Shown here one piece after another: positions 1 through 5,135 of a stretch of 5,135 nucleotides of DNA (position 1 is the stretch's first letter; the number at the start of each line of letters is the position of its first letter). The notes under the pieces were generated by a model. That model was not told the origin of the DNA and ran no database searches. It saw only the letters and a program-made list of their open reading frames with translations. The position numbers were made by a program, and so were the translations under genes. The DNA comes from CBDCWA01 sp046048295 (GTDB lineage Bacteria > Pseudomonadota > Alphaproteobacteria > Rhizobiales > Hyphomicrobiaceae), in the NCBI GenBank assembly GCA_046048295.1, contig JBJOGJ010000269.1:1-5135 (forward strand), in the 5' to 3' direction.

Positions 1-391
1 CGGTCAACAATTCGAAAGCCATTGTCAGCAGGCCATCCCCGGCCAGGATCGCGGTATGCTCGTCGAAAGCGGCCCATACGCTCGGGCGACCACGGCGGAC
101 GGTATCGTTGTCCATGGCCGGCAAGTCGTCATGGACGAGGCTGTAGCAATGGATTAGCTCTACGGCAGCAGCAACCTGACAGACAGCGCGATGCTCAAAT
201 CCACAGGCATCCGCAGAAGCCATGACCAGGAAGGGGCGCAATCTTTTTCCGGCATCCAGGACCGCATGGCGCATGGCATCGGCCAGTCGCTCCGGGACTC
301 CCTTGTTCGCCAGGGAAACTGTTCCCAGATAAATTGAGAGTGCTTTTTCAACGGGTTCTACTGTCTTACGAAGGCGTTGCTCAAATGACAT
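1..391 (-). CDS. ispA: Polyprenyl (farnesyl diphosphate) synthase, N-terminal part, cut by the window edge
   Basis: Cytoplasmic prenyltransferase that adds isopentenyl diphosphate to allylic diphosphates, feeding undecaprenyl phosphate, quinones and other isoprenoids. Read on the minus strand from ATG at 391-389, 130 codons are visible and no stop is reached; the family is usually about 290-300 residues. Visible motifs are GKRLRP (residues 48-53, isopentenyl-diphosphate binding), the first aspartate-rich motif DDLPAMD (88-94, the four-spacer form typical of bacterial FPP synthases), RRGRPS just after it, and a TAILAGDGLLTMAF segment. Tyr83 lies five residues before the first Asp, as in E. coli IspA, which argues for a C15 product rather than a CrtE-like C20 product. 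An AGGA box (397-400, minus strand) sits 5 nt before the ATG and supports this start. It is divergent from mtgA. The product length is inferred, because the second aspartate motif is outside the window. Confidence 0.93.
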   Translation of the reverse strand, partial: MSFEQRLRKTVEPVEKALSIYLGTVSLANKGVPERLADAMRHAVLDAGKRLRPFLVMASADACGFEHRAVCQVAAAVELIHCYSLVHDDLPAMDNDTVRRGRPSVWAAFDEHTAILAGDGLLTMAFELLT

Positions 392-504
392 CGTGTTCCT
401 ACAGTCTGGCCTTGGTGGCTTTGCGCCTTTGTGCCACGACAGGTCCTTTGAGGTCGAGCATTTGCTTGGGAAGCAACTGGTGAGGCCATTGGCCGAATTC
501 GCCC

Positions 505-509
505 GGAGG
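505..509 (+). promoter_or_regulatory. Ribosome binding site deciding the mtgA start
   Basis: A perfect GGAGG lies 6 nt before the ATG at 516. This is the best ribosome binding site for mtgA. It rejects the longer reading from GTG 393, which would nearly abut the divergent synthase start at 391 and has no purine-rich box of its own. Confidence 0.7.
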
Positions 510-515
510 CATAGC

Positions 516-1322
516 ATGCTCGACTTGCGCGACCTGACGGACGAGCGCCGCGTCCCCTCAGCGCCGGTATGCGATAATGCGCAGCAACGAGAGACGGTGG
601 CTCGAAGGTTCATTCAGAACCTCTTTCCGAGCCTTGTTTCGTCTTTCACAGCCGCGAGCAAGTTACTTCTGGTCACGGTCGGGTTGACGGCGTCCATCCT
701 GTTTCTTTCGCTCGCAATCTTGCGGACGGTAAATCCCCCTTCATCCGCCGTCATGCTGGCCGACAGGGTCTCCGGCGTTACAGTCGACCAACGCTGGGTG
801 CCGCTTGAAGACATATCCGCCAATCTCGTCCGAGCGGTCATCGCGTCGGAGGACGTCAGGTTCTGCCAGCACAACGGGGTCGACCCGCAGGAACTCGAGA
901 ACGCTTTCCAACGTGCAAAGCGCGACGGCCTTGAACAGGTGAGGGGGGCCAGCACCATCACCATGCAGGTTGCGAAAAACCTTTTCCTTACAAATGAGCG
1001 ATCGCTGCTCAGGAAGGGCCTCGAACTCGGCGTGGCATTGGCCATAGACAAGGTCTGGAGCAAGCGTAGGACCATGGAGGTCTATCTCAACATCGCCGAG
1101 TGGGGAGAGGGCATATACGGCGCCGAAGCGGCGGCACGACATCATTTCGGCAAGTCGGCAAAGCGGCTTACGGAGGCAGAGGCGGCTCTTCTCGCGGTCT
1201 CCCTGCCCAATCCCGAGGCGCGTGTCGCTGGGCGCCCGAGCCGGGTCATGCAGAAACTCGCGGGCCGCATTCGCACGCGGAAAGACCAAGTCCCCGGGGC
1301 ACACATGTGTGTTTATCCCTGA
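516..1322 (+). CDS. mtgA: Monofunctional biosynthetic peptidoglycan transglycosylase MtgA
   Basis: Inner-membrane glycosyltransferase of family GT51 that polymerises lipid II into glycan strands; it has no transpeptidase domain. From ATG 516 it has 268 residues: a cytoplasmic leader (1-48), one membrane helix (about 49-69, LLLVTVGLTASILFLSLAIL), then the GT51 domain outside. The motifs are in order: EDVRFCQHNG (catalytic Glu112), GASTITMQVAKN (144-155, with the Gln and Lys that match PBP1b Q271 and K274), RKGLE (166-170, second Glu), and SKRRTMEVYLNIAEWGEGIYGAEAAA, followed by LPNP. All key residues are present. GTG 597 (Val28) would give 241 residues, nearer the usual length of about 230-240, but ATG 516 has the stronger ribosome binding site. 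The gene is divergent from the polyprenyl synthase, whose pathway supplies the lipid II carrier, and rpmF lies downstream after 226 bp. Confidence 0.95.
   Translation: MLDLRDLTDERRVPSAPVCDNAQQRETVARRFIQNLFPSLVSSFTAASKLLLVTVGLTASILFLSLAILRTVNPPSSAVMLADRVSGVTVDQRWVPLEDISANLVRAVIASEDVRFCQHNGVDPQELENAFQRAKRDGLEQVRGASTITMQVAKNLFLTNERSLLRKGLELGVALAIDKVWSKRRTMEVYLNIAEWGEGIYGAEAAARHHFGKSAKRLTEAEAALLAVSLPNPEARVAGRPSRVMQKLAGRIRTRKDQVPGAHMCVYP
1292..1311. repeat. Two abutting perfect palindromes at the 3' end of mtgA
   Basis: CCCCGGGG (1292-1299) is followed directly by CACACATGTGTG (1300-1311), both exact palindromes, inside the last codons of mtgA (Pro-Gly-Ala-His-Met-Cys-Val). They end 11 nt before the stop codon. 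A short T-run follows, but it is too short and too interrupted for a standard intrinsic terminator. The C-terminal protein sequence resembles normal MtgA ends, so the pattern may be a coding coincidence. Confidence 0.5.
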
Positions 1323-1354
1323 CACGGCGCGAGGCTCCGACGGCAATTGACGGC

Positions 1355-1383
1355 TGGTCATTTGTGCCGTTTGGCTGTATAAG
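1355..1383 (+). promoter_or_regulatory. Candidate promoter for rpmF
   Basis: TGGTCA (1355-1360) and TATAAG (1378-1383) are separated by 17 bp in the mtgA-rpmF gap, matching 4 of 6 and 5 of 6 sigma-70 consensus positions. Transcription would start near 1390, giving a leader of about 160 nt. A second, competing element is a perfect TTGACA at 1447-1452 (preceded by C, as in alphaproteobacterial -35 boxes), but no acceptable -10 follows at 16-18 bp. The rest of 1323-1548 shows no convincing terminator or structured RNA. Confidence 0.35.
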
Positions 1384-1548
1384 CCGGGCCCGAGCAGTCC
1401 GGGGCGACCAAAGGTTACCTAGAACAGAGCGAACGATACTTGCCCCTTGACAAAGGCGGGCGGCAGAAGGTCATTTCCCGGCGACAGAATTAACGAACAG
1501 GATCGCGGAGCCGCTTGGCTGCGCCTACGCGAGGTTTTGGAGAGTCCG

Positions 1549-1734
1549 ATGGCCGTACCCAGGAAGAAAACCAGCCCAATGAAGCGAGGCTTCAGGCGCT
1601 CTGCTGATGCGCTCAAGGCTCCAACTTATGTCGAGGACAAGGACAGCGGAGAGCGGCGGCGGCCACACCACATCGACTTGAAGACGGGCAAGTACCGGGG
1701 AATGCAGGTCTTGGAGCCGAAGGAAGAGGCCTGA
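1549..1734 (+). CDS. rpmF: 50S ribosomal protein L32 (bL32)
   Basis: Small protein of the large ribosomal subunit, 61 residues, the normal length for alphaproteobacteria. The N-terminus MAVPRKKTSPMKRGFRRSAD and the segment ALKAPTYVEDKDSGERRRPH, followed by HIDLKTGKYRG, are diagnostic of the alphaproteobacterial form. It is basic and, like many Gram-negative bL32 proteins, has no zinc-binding cysteine pairs. The ATG at 1549 is chosen because MAVP is the invariant family start and GGAGAG (1539-1544) lies 4 nt before it. A longer in-frame reading from TTG 1447 adds 34 unrelated residues and is rejected. A few substitutions (Met11, Phe15, Arg37, Met55) differ from the rhizobial sequences I remember, which suggests a somewhat divergent lineage. 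The next gene begins 97 bp downstream and may be co-transcribed. Confidence 0.97.
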   Translation: MAVPRKKTSPMKRGFRRSADALKAPTYVEDKDSGERRRPHHIDLKTGKYRGMQVLEPKEEA

Positions 1735-1831
1735 GTTTCGACGAAAACGCTCGAATTGGCCGGAAGTTGCGGAAATTTGGTCGCATTCTAAGTCGAGTAT
1801 ACCCCCCACGGATGCAACTGGAGATTTCGGG

Positions 1832-2245
1832 ATGTCACTTAGCTCGCTGCCGCTTCTGGTTATCGCGTTCGTTCTCTACAACGCCATCGTACTGTTCGGC
1901 GGCACTGGCGAGCCCGACGTCATTCTCTCGAACCAGATTCTTCCCGATATCCTGCTCATCAGCGGCGGCATCTGGAAGTTTTCGTGGGGCGACCTCATCG
2001 TGCTCATGATTCTCGTGCTCTTGTTCATCGAGATCGTGAAGGCGACCTATACCTCTTCGGCATCTCTCCTCGACCACGGACTGTCGATGCTGGTGTTCGT
2101 CGCCTGCCTGGTCGAGTTCCTAGTGGTGAAGCAGGCCGCGACGTCGGTCTTCTTCACCCTGATGGTCGCAAGTCTCATCGACGTGGTTGCCGGCTACACG
2201 ATCGGCATACGCGTGGCCCGCCGTGATCTCGCGATAGGCGGCTAG
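1832..2245 (+). CDS. Conserved four-helix inner-membrane protein of unknown function
   Basis: A 137-residue hydrophobic protein of unknown function. Four membrane helices are visible at about residues 5-22, 52-69, 82-99 and 105-126. There is no cleavable signal peptide or lipobox. Helices 2-4 each carry an acidic residue: Glu67 (LLFIEIVKAT), Glu95 (LVEFLVVK) and Asp117 (SLIDVVAGYTIGI). The C-terminus is short and basic (RVARRD), which suggests a cytoplasmic end. I recall similar uncharacterised proteins beside rpmF in other alphaproteobacteria, sharing the IEI-KAT, VEFL-VK-AATSVFF and IDVVAG segments; that is from memory, not a search. The start ATG 1832 is preceded by GGAGA (1820-1824) at 7 nt. 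The 97-bp gap after rpmF shows no clear terminator, so it probably shares the rpmF transcript. The intramembrane acids could mean ion or proton handling or helix packing; neither can be decided here. Confidence 0.85.
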   Translation: MSLSSLPLLVIAFVLYNAIVLFGGTGEPDVILSNQILPDILLISGGIWKFSWGDLIVLMILVLLFIEIVKATYTSSASLLDHGLSMLVFVACLVEFLVVKQAATSVFFTLMVASLIDVVAGYTIGIRVARRDLAIGG

Positions 2246-2407
2246 GCACCTTGAGACCCGCTTCGAACTGTGTTTTTCAAGTGGCCGGTAAATCTTTAGG
2301 GCGTCCGGGCGACTTCATCAAATTCCTCTAAAATCTGCAAATTTTATCAGTTGTTAGTGTTCGACCGCTAGTCTTTCGGACTGTCAGTTGCCGATTGGCA
2401 GAGCGCG
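2246..2407. other. AT-richer intergenic region before the c-di-GMP gene
   Basis: These 162 bp hold no gene. TAAAAT (2329-2334) matches 5 of 6 bases of a -10 box, but no good -35 lies 16-18 bp upstream. AAAAT (2330-2334) and ATTTT (2341-2345) form a weak inverted repeat. A run of five T (2272-2276) flanked by CTTGA/TCAAG is too weak in its stem to be called a terminator. The promoter of the downstream gene is probably here, but I cannot place it firmly. Confidence 0.3.
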
Positions 2408-4219
2408 TTGGATATCAATCAGGTTTTGGTCGTGGGCGGGTCATCGTCACAGAAGGATTGGTCTGGGGCAAGTCCGGTATCGGACGGGCTGGAATCGTCC
2501 ATATCCGATGCCAAGCTTGGAGATCCCGCCGTCGATGCGATCGACGAGCTCACCTGTATTACCCCTTCCACCAGTGAGACCGCCTATTTGTGGGACATGG
2601 TGTCCGACACGATACGTTGGGAAGCCAACGCGAAACAGGTTCTCGGGCTCCGGAATATGCTCGACCTGTCAACGGGCCGCGGCTTCCAGTTCCTGGTCGT
2701 TGCAGAGCACGTCGCCCGGCGGCAAGGGGCATTCGAAGGCCATGCGGACGCCGATGACATCCGTGGCATGCCCTATCGCGTCACCTACAGGTTTCTGCCC
2801 GGCGGGCGGCGGACCAATACTTCTCTTTGGGTGGAAGAACGTGGGCGCTGGTGGCCGGACGCAGACGGGAACCCAGCGCGAGCCAGGGGCGTCATCCGGG
2901 TTCTGGGGCAAAACGACATAGCCGGACTCGGGCGGCACGGCTTCTCGGATTTCGACGAACTGACGGGACAGCTCAATCGCATGCGCCTGATCGAGGCCAT
3001 GCAAACGGCCATTACGCGCTCACAGGCGACTAATACGTCCTGCGCGGTACTCATGCTGGCTGTGAACAACCTGTCCGACATAAATAACACGTTCGGCTAT
3101 GCCATCGGTGACCAGGTACTAACGGAAGTCAGCGCCATAGTGGCGAAGCTTCTGCGCGGCGGCGATACGATCGGTCGCTATTCCTCCAACAAGTTCGGCA
3201 TCGTCCTGAACGACTGCGGGCCCAGCGCCATGAGGATCGCAGCAGAACGTTTCATCAGCGCGGTTCGTAAGGCTGCCATACGCCCCGTTGGCTGCCCAAT
3301 CTCGGCGGCCATCTCGATAGGCGGCATCCAGGTCCCTAGGCAGGCAGAGACGGTGGAGAAGGCTCTCAGCCGGTCACTTGAAGCTCTCGAGCGGGGCCGC
3401 ACGCGCGCGCATGATGGCTTCAACGCCTATGAGCCGAATGCGCAACAAGAGAGCGTCAGGGCCAGAAACCGCGCCATCGCGGACGAGGTCGTATCAGCCT
3501 TGGACGAAGACCGCATGCGGCTCCTGCTGCAGCCCATCGTCGACAGCAAGACCCATGAGCCCGCATTCTATGAGTGTCTGCTGCGGCTTGAGCGCAAAGA
3601 CGGTACACTTGCCGGTGCAGCGGAATTCATTCCAGTTGCAGAACAACTCGGGATGTCGCGCCTGATCGATCGACGCACCCTCGAGCTGACGATCAAACTG
3701 CTGAAGTTGCGTCCCGACATAACCGTCTCGCTCAACGTGTCGAGCCTGACTTGCTCCGATCATGAGTGGCTGGTCACGCTGCACCGGCTCACGAGGGGCA
3801 AAGCGAGCTTCACAAAGCGGCTCATCGTCGAGATCACCGAAACAATGGCGATCCACGATCTCGACCAAACGATCGCATTCGTAGATTCGTTGCGGGAACT
3901 CGGCTGTCGCGTTGCGATCGATGATTTCGGTGCAGGCTATACGTCATTCAAGAACCTGAAGCACCTGCAGGTCGATCTGGTAAAAATCGACGGAAGCTTT
4001 GCGAACAACCTCGCCGAGGATACCGTCGACCGGATCTTCCTCAAGAGTCTGTCCGAACTCGCCGCATCCTTCGGAATGGAAACCGTTGCCGAGTGGGTCG
4101 GCGATGAGTTATCGGCGGCAATCATCGCCGACATGGGCATCACCTATATGCAGGGCTTCCACTTCGGCCGTCCGATGGAGATTGCGGAAATTCCTGCGGT
4201 CCGCAGCAAGGCCAGCTGA
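2408..4219 (+). CDS. PAS-GGDEF(degenerate)-EAL protein, probable c-di-GMP phosphodiesterase
   Basis: Soluble signalling protein of 603 residues with no membrane helix. A PAS-like fold spans about 58-170 (YLWDMVSDTIRW; VEERGRWWPDADGNP). The GGDEF domain (about 183-342) is degenerate: the signature is SSNKF (259-263), the metal-binding Asp of the DLD motif is Ala218, and INDTxGH reads INNTFGY. The inhibitory-site RxxD (Arg250-Asp253) is still in place five residues before the signature. The EAL domain (about 355-595) keeps every catalytic position I can check: Glu389 (ECL in place of EAL), Asn443, Glu475, Asp505-Asp506 in DDFGAGY, Lys526, Glu562 and Gln582. It should therefore hydrolyse c-di-GMP to pGpG, with the GGDEF domain as a regulatory module. 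The start is uncertain: TTG 2408 has only a weak ribosome binding site, an in-frame stop lies at 2369, and GTG 2432 with AGG 8 nt upstream is an alternative; the first in-frame ATG is residue 64, inside the PAS fold. The gene converges on phaR. Confidence 0.92.
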   Translation: MDINQVLVVGGSSSQKDWSGASPVSDGLESSISDAKLGDPAVDAIDELTCITPSTSETAYLWDMVSDTIRWEANAKQVLGLRNMLDLSTGRGFQFLVVAEHVARRQGAFEGHADADDIRGMPYRVTYRFLPGGRRTNTSLWVEERGRWWPDADGNPARARGVIRVLGQNDIAGLGRHGFSDFDELTGQLNRMRLIEAMQTAITRSQATNTSCAVLMLAVNNLSDINNTFGYAIGDQVLTEVSAIVAKLLRGGDTIGRYSSNKFGIVLNDCGPSAMRIAAERFISAVRKAAIRPVGCPISAAISIGGIQVPRQAETVEKALSRSLEALERGRTRAHDGFNAYEPNAQQESVRARNRAIADEVVSALDEDRMRLLLQPIVDSKTHEPAFYECLLRLERKDGTLAGAAEFIPVAEQLGMSRLIDRRTLELTIKLLKLRPDITVSLNVSSLTCSDHEWLVTLHRLTRGKASFTKRLIVEITETMAIHDLDQTIAFVDSLRELGCRVAIDDFGAGYTSFKNLKHLQVDLVKIDGSFANNLAEDTVDRIFLKSLSELAASFGMETVAEWVGDELSAAIIADMGITYMQGFHFGRPMEIAEIPAVRSKAS

Positions 4220-4244
4220 GAGCCTACTTTTCTTTAGACAGCTG
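4213..4244. repeat. Paired CAGCTG sites across the convergent gene junction
   Basis: CAGCTG occurs at 4213-4218, overlapping the EAL gene stop, and again at 4239-4244 inside the last codons of phaR. As self-palindromes separated by 20 nt they can form a 6-bp stem in either transcript. A T-rich loop segment lies between them. This is the only terminator-like structure I see at this junction and it is weak. Confidence 0.25.
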
Positions 4245-4892
4245 CTCGATCTTCTCTGCCATCCGGGCGAGCTCGGCCTTGAGCGCCTCCAGGTCGGCCT
4301 TCTCCTGACTTTCCGCGACGGAGGTTCCCGGCACGACCTGCTTGGCCGTGTCTTCAGGTTTGCCAGCTTCTGACTGAGGCTGCGCGGTTGGCTTGCCACG
4401 GGCGCCCGGCTGACCTGGCGCGAACGACGCCCACATGGCCATCGCCTGCTCGAATATCTCCAGGTTCTTTCGCGTCTGCTCCTGGTAGACTTCGAATGCC
4501 AATCCCGGATTTCCGAATGAACTCGCCATGCGGGAGCGGAATTTCTCGTTCTCCTTGGCCAAGGCCTCAAGACTGAACTGGAGGTAGCCAGGAACCAGCT
4601 TTCCGAGCGCATCGTCGTAGAATCGAATGAGCTGGCGGAGGAACGGCACTGGGAGCAGGGTCTGGCCTGCCCGGCCCTCCTGCTCGACGATTATCTGGGT
4701 GAGGACCGCATGGGTCAGTTCATCCCCCGTCTTGGCGTCGAAGACAACGAAGTCGCGATTGGCCCGAACCATTGCGGCCAAGTCTTCCAGCGTGACGTAG
4801 GTACTCGTCTCAGTATTGTATAGCCGCCGGTTGGCGTATTTCTTGATTACGACAACCTCGCTTTTCCCAGCGGCTTCCGGCTTGTTGAGCAT
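4224..4892 (-). CDS. phaR: Polyhydroxyalkanoate synthesis repressor PhaR
   Basis: Regulator that binds both DNA and PHB granules and represses storage genes such as phasin and, in rhizobia (where it is also called AniA), influences carbon partitioning. From ATG 4892 it has 222 residues. The N-terminal DNA-binding domain (about 13-73) carries the family signature IKKYANRRLYNTETSTYVTL and then DAKTGDELTHAVLTQIIVEQE. A PHB-accumulation domain follows (about 78-118, LLPVPFLRQLIRFYDDALG), then amphipathic helices, a proline/glycine-rich linker (about 158-193) and a C-terminal coiled coil (about 195-222, LEALKAELARMAEKIEQLSK). An in-frame GTG at 4904 would add four residues, but ATG 4892 has AGGTG 9 nt upstream, whereas the GTG has no box. 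It is divergent from the putative phaA start and convergent with the EAL gene, 4 bp between stops. Autoregulation through the shared intergenic region is plausible. Confidence 0.96.
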   Translation of the reverse strand: MLNKPEAAGKSEVVVIKKYANRRLYNTETSTYVTLEDLAAMVRANRDFVVFDAKTGDELTHAVLTQIIVEQEGRAGQTLLPVPFLRQLIRFYDDALGKLVPGYLQFSLEALAKENEKFRSRMASSFGNPGLAFEVYQEQTRKNLEIFEQAMAMWASFAPGQPGARGKPTAQPQSEAGKPEDTAKQVVPGTSVAESQEKADLEALKAELARMAEKIEQLSKEK

Positions 4893-4926
4893 GACTGGCA
4901 ACACCTACAAATTCGAGGATTGTGCG

Positions 4927-4932
4927 TTGCAA
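4927..4932. promoter_or_regulatory. TTGCAA site 1, candidate PhaR operator
   Basis: A perfect TTGCAA palindrome 34 bp before the phaR start. A second copy lies at 4999-5004, 72 bp away centre to centre. PhaR proteins of Paracoccus and Rhodobacter are known to bind TGC-rich sequences, so these are the first places to look for autoregulation. The assignment is inference, and six-base matches can arise by chance. Confidence 0.25.
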
Positions 4933-4998
4933 GAGAGTAACACACTTTATGCGTGCTTCACCAGTCGTTTTCTGGTCGTGAGGTGCCTGCCTGGCCCA

Positions 4999-5004
4999 TT
5001 GCAA
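4999..5004. promoter_or_regulatory. TTGCAA site 2, candidate PhaR operator
   Basis: The second TTGCAA copy, 17 bp upstream of the candidate -35 box of the divergent gene. Its place between the two divergent genes suits a site that could affect both. No footprint is implied by sequence alone. Confidence 0.25.
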
Positions 5005-5016
5005 AAAGCGGCGACG

Positions 5017-5026
5017 GCCAATTGGC
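5017..5026. repeat. Perfect palindrome GCCAATTGGC
   Basis: A 10-bp perfect palindrome made of GCCAA and TTGGC half-sites. It covers most of the candidate -35 box (5022-5027) of the rightward promoter, the usual position for a repressor site. The same half-sites recur in the leader hairpin at 5078-5098. Confidence 0.45.
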
Positions 5027-5050
5027 GGTCAACGGCCGCTCATGTATCGT
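5022..5050 (+). promoter_or_regulatory. Candidate promoter for the rightward gene (phaA)
   Basis: TTGGCG (5022-5027) and TATCGT (5045-5050) are 17 bp apart, each matching 4 of 6 consensus bases. Transcription would begin near 5057, leaving a leader of about 60 nt that includes the hairpin. Two copies of GTCAACG (5028-5034 and 5049-5055) lie in direct orientation 21 bp apart, two helical turns, one just after the -35 box and one over the end of the -10 box. Confidence 0.35.
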
Positions 5051-5077
5051 CAACGCGTGAAGGTTCTGCCGATCCAG

Positions 5078-5098
5078 CGGGCCAAGCGCCTTGGCCCG
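5078..5098 (+). repeat. Perfect 9-bp stem-loop in the leader of the rightward gene
   Basis: CGGGCCAAG (5078-5086) pairs perfectly with CTTGGCCCG (5090-5098) around a 3-nt CGC loop. It ends 6 nt before the ribosome binding site AGGAGA (5105-5110). There is no T-run after it, so it is not an intrinsic terminator. It could be a DNA operator, or an RNA hairpin that shapes translation or mRNA stability. Confidence 0.6.
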
Positions 5099-5116
5099 GA
5101 AAACAGGAGACAAATC

Positions 5117-5135
5117 ATGAGCAATGACGACACGA
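5117..5135 (+). CDS. Start of a rightward gene, probably acetyl-CoA acetyltransferase (phaA/phbA)
   Basis: ATG 5117 follows AGGAGA (5105-5110) at 6 nt, a strong ribosome binding site, and opens MSNDDT before the window ends. Six codons are too few to identify a protein by sequence. The product is inferred from context: in rhizobia the gene divergent from phaR is phaA (phbA), the beta-ketothiolase that condenses two acetyl-CoA as the first step of PHB synthesis, usually followed by phaB. A different gene cannot be excluded. Confidence 0.6.

Noticed and set aside
393..515. N-terminal extension of mtgA from GTG 393
   Set aside because: It would begin 1 nt from the divergent synthase start, has no ribosome binding site, and its 41 residues resemble no MtgA; GGAGG sits before ATG 516.
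741..1361. 206-residue minus-strand open frame
   Set aside because: It lies fully antisense to the conserved GT51 domain of mtgA and its translation has no recognisable family features.
1340..1370. ACGGCA / TGCCGT inverted repeat after mtgA as a terminator
   Set aside because: The 6-bp stem has a 19-nt loop and is followed by only three T residues, so it is too weak to call.
2669..3004. 111-residue minus-strand open frame
   Set aside because: It is a shadow of the PAS and early GGDEF coding sequence, which is firmly supported in the other direction.
4109..4612. 167-residue minus-strand open frame rich in Arg and Ser
   Set aside because: It is an off-frame reading of phaR and of the antisense of the EAL gene end; the composition is typical of frame-shifted GC-rich coding DNA.
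4960..4976. ACCAG / CTGGT inverted repeat with a 7-nt loop in the phaR leader region
   Set aside because: Five-base arms of this kind are expected by chance and nothing else supports a function.
4816..5127. 103-residue plus-strand open frame running from inside phaR into the rightward gene
   Set aside because: It is antisense to the PhaR DNA-binding domain, crosses the regulatory region and overlaps the better-supported ATG 5117 in another frame.

Overview
The window reads as a stretch of core chromosome from an alphaproteobacterium, most likely of the order Hyphomicrobiales (Rhizobiales). The grounds are the alphaproteobacterial form of ribosomal protein bL32, the PhaR repressor next to a divergent gene start that fits phaA/phbA, and a gene order (polyprenyl synthetase < > mtgA - rpmF - small membrane protein - c-di-GMP protein > < phaR > phaA) that I recall from rhizobial relatives. 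The genus cannot be named from this sequence. I see no insertion sequence, phage gene, CRISPR array, tRNA or rRNA.

Layout. Positions 1-391 (minus strand) hold the N-terminal 130 codons of a farnesyl-diphosphate-synthase-type polyprenyl synthetase that runs off the left edge. Positions 392-515 are a short divergent intergenic region. mtgA (516-1322, plus), a monofunctional peptidoglycan glycosyltransferase, follows, then a 226-bp gap with candidate promoter elements, rpmF (1549-1734, plus) and an uncharacterised four-helix membrane protein (1832-2245, plus). After a 162-bp AT-richer gap comes a PAS-GGDEF-EAL protein (2408-4219, plus) whose cyclase half is degenerate and whose phosphodiesterase half looks intact. 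It converges on phaR (4224-4892, minus) with only 4 bp between the two stop codons. The last 220 bp are the phaR/phaA intergenic region, rich in small palindromes, ending in a well-formed ribosome binding site and the first six codons of a plus-strand gene, probably phaA (phbA).

How the genes fit together. Two genes serve the envelope: the polyprenyl synthetase makes a precursor of the undecaprenyl lipid carrier, and MtgA polymerises glycan strands from lipid II carried on it. rpmF is translation machinery. The right end is the polyhydroxyalkanoate storage module: PhaR is the granule/DNA-binding regulator, and the divergent gene would start acetyl-CoA conversion to PHB. The c-di-GMP phosphodiesterase is a neighbour with no proven link to storage.

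I found no clearly new system. The observations most worth checking are the degenerate cyclase with a retained inhibitory-site motif, the palindrome cluster and leader hairpin between phaR and phaA, and the conserved membrane protein of unknown function with acidic residues in its helices.
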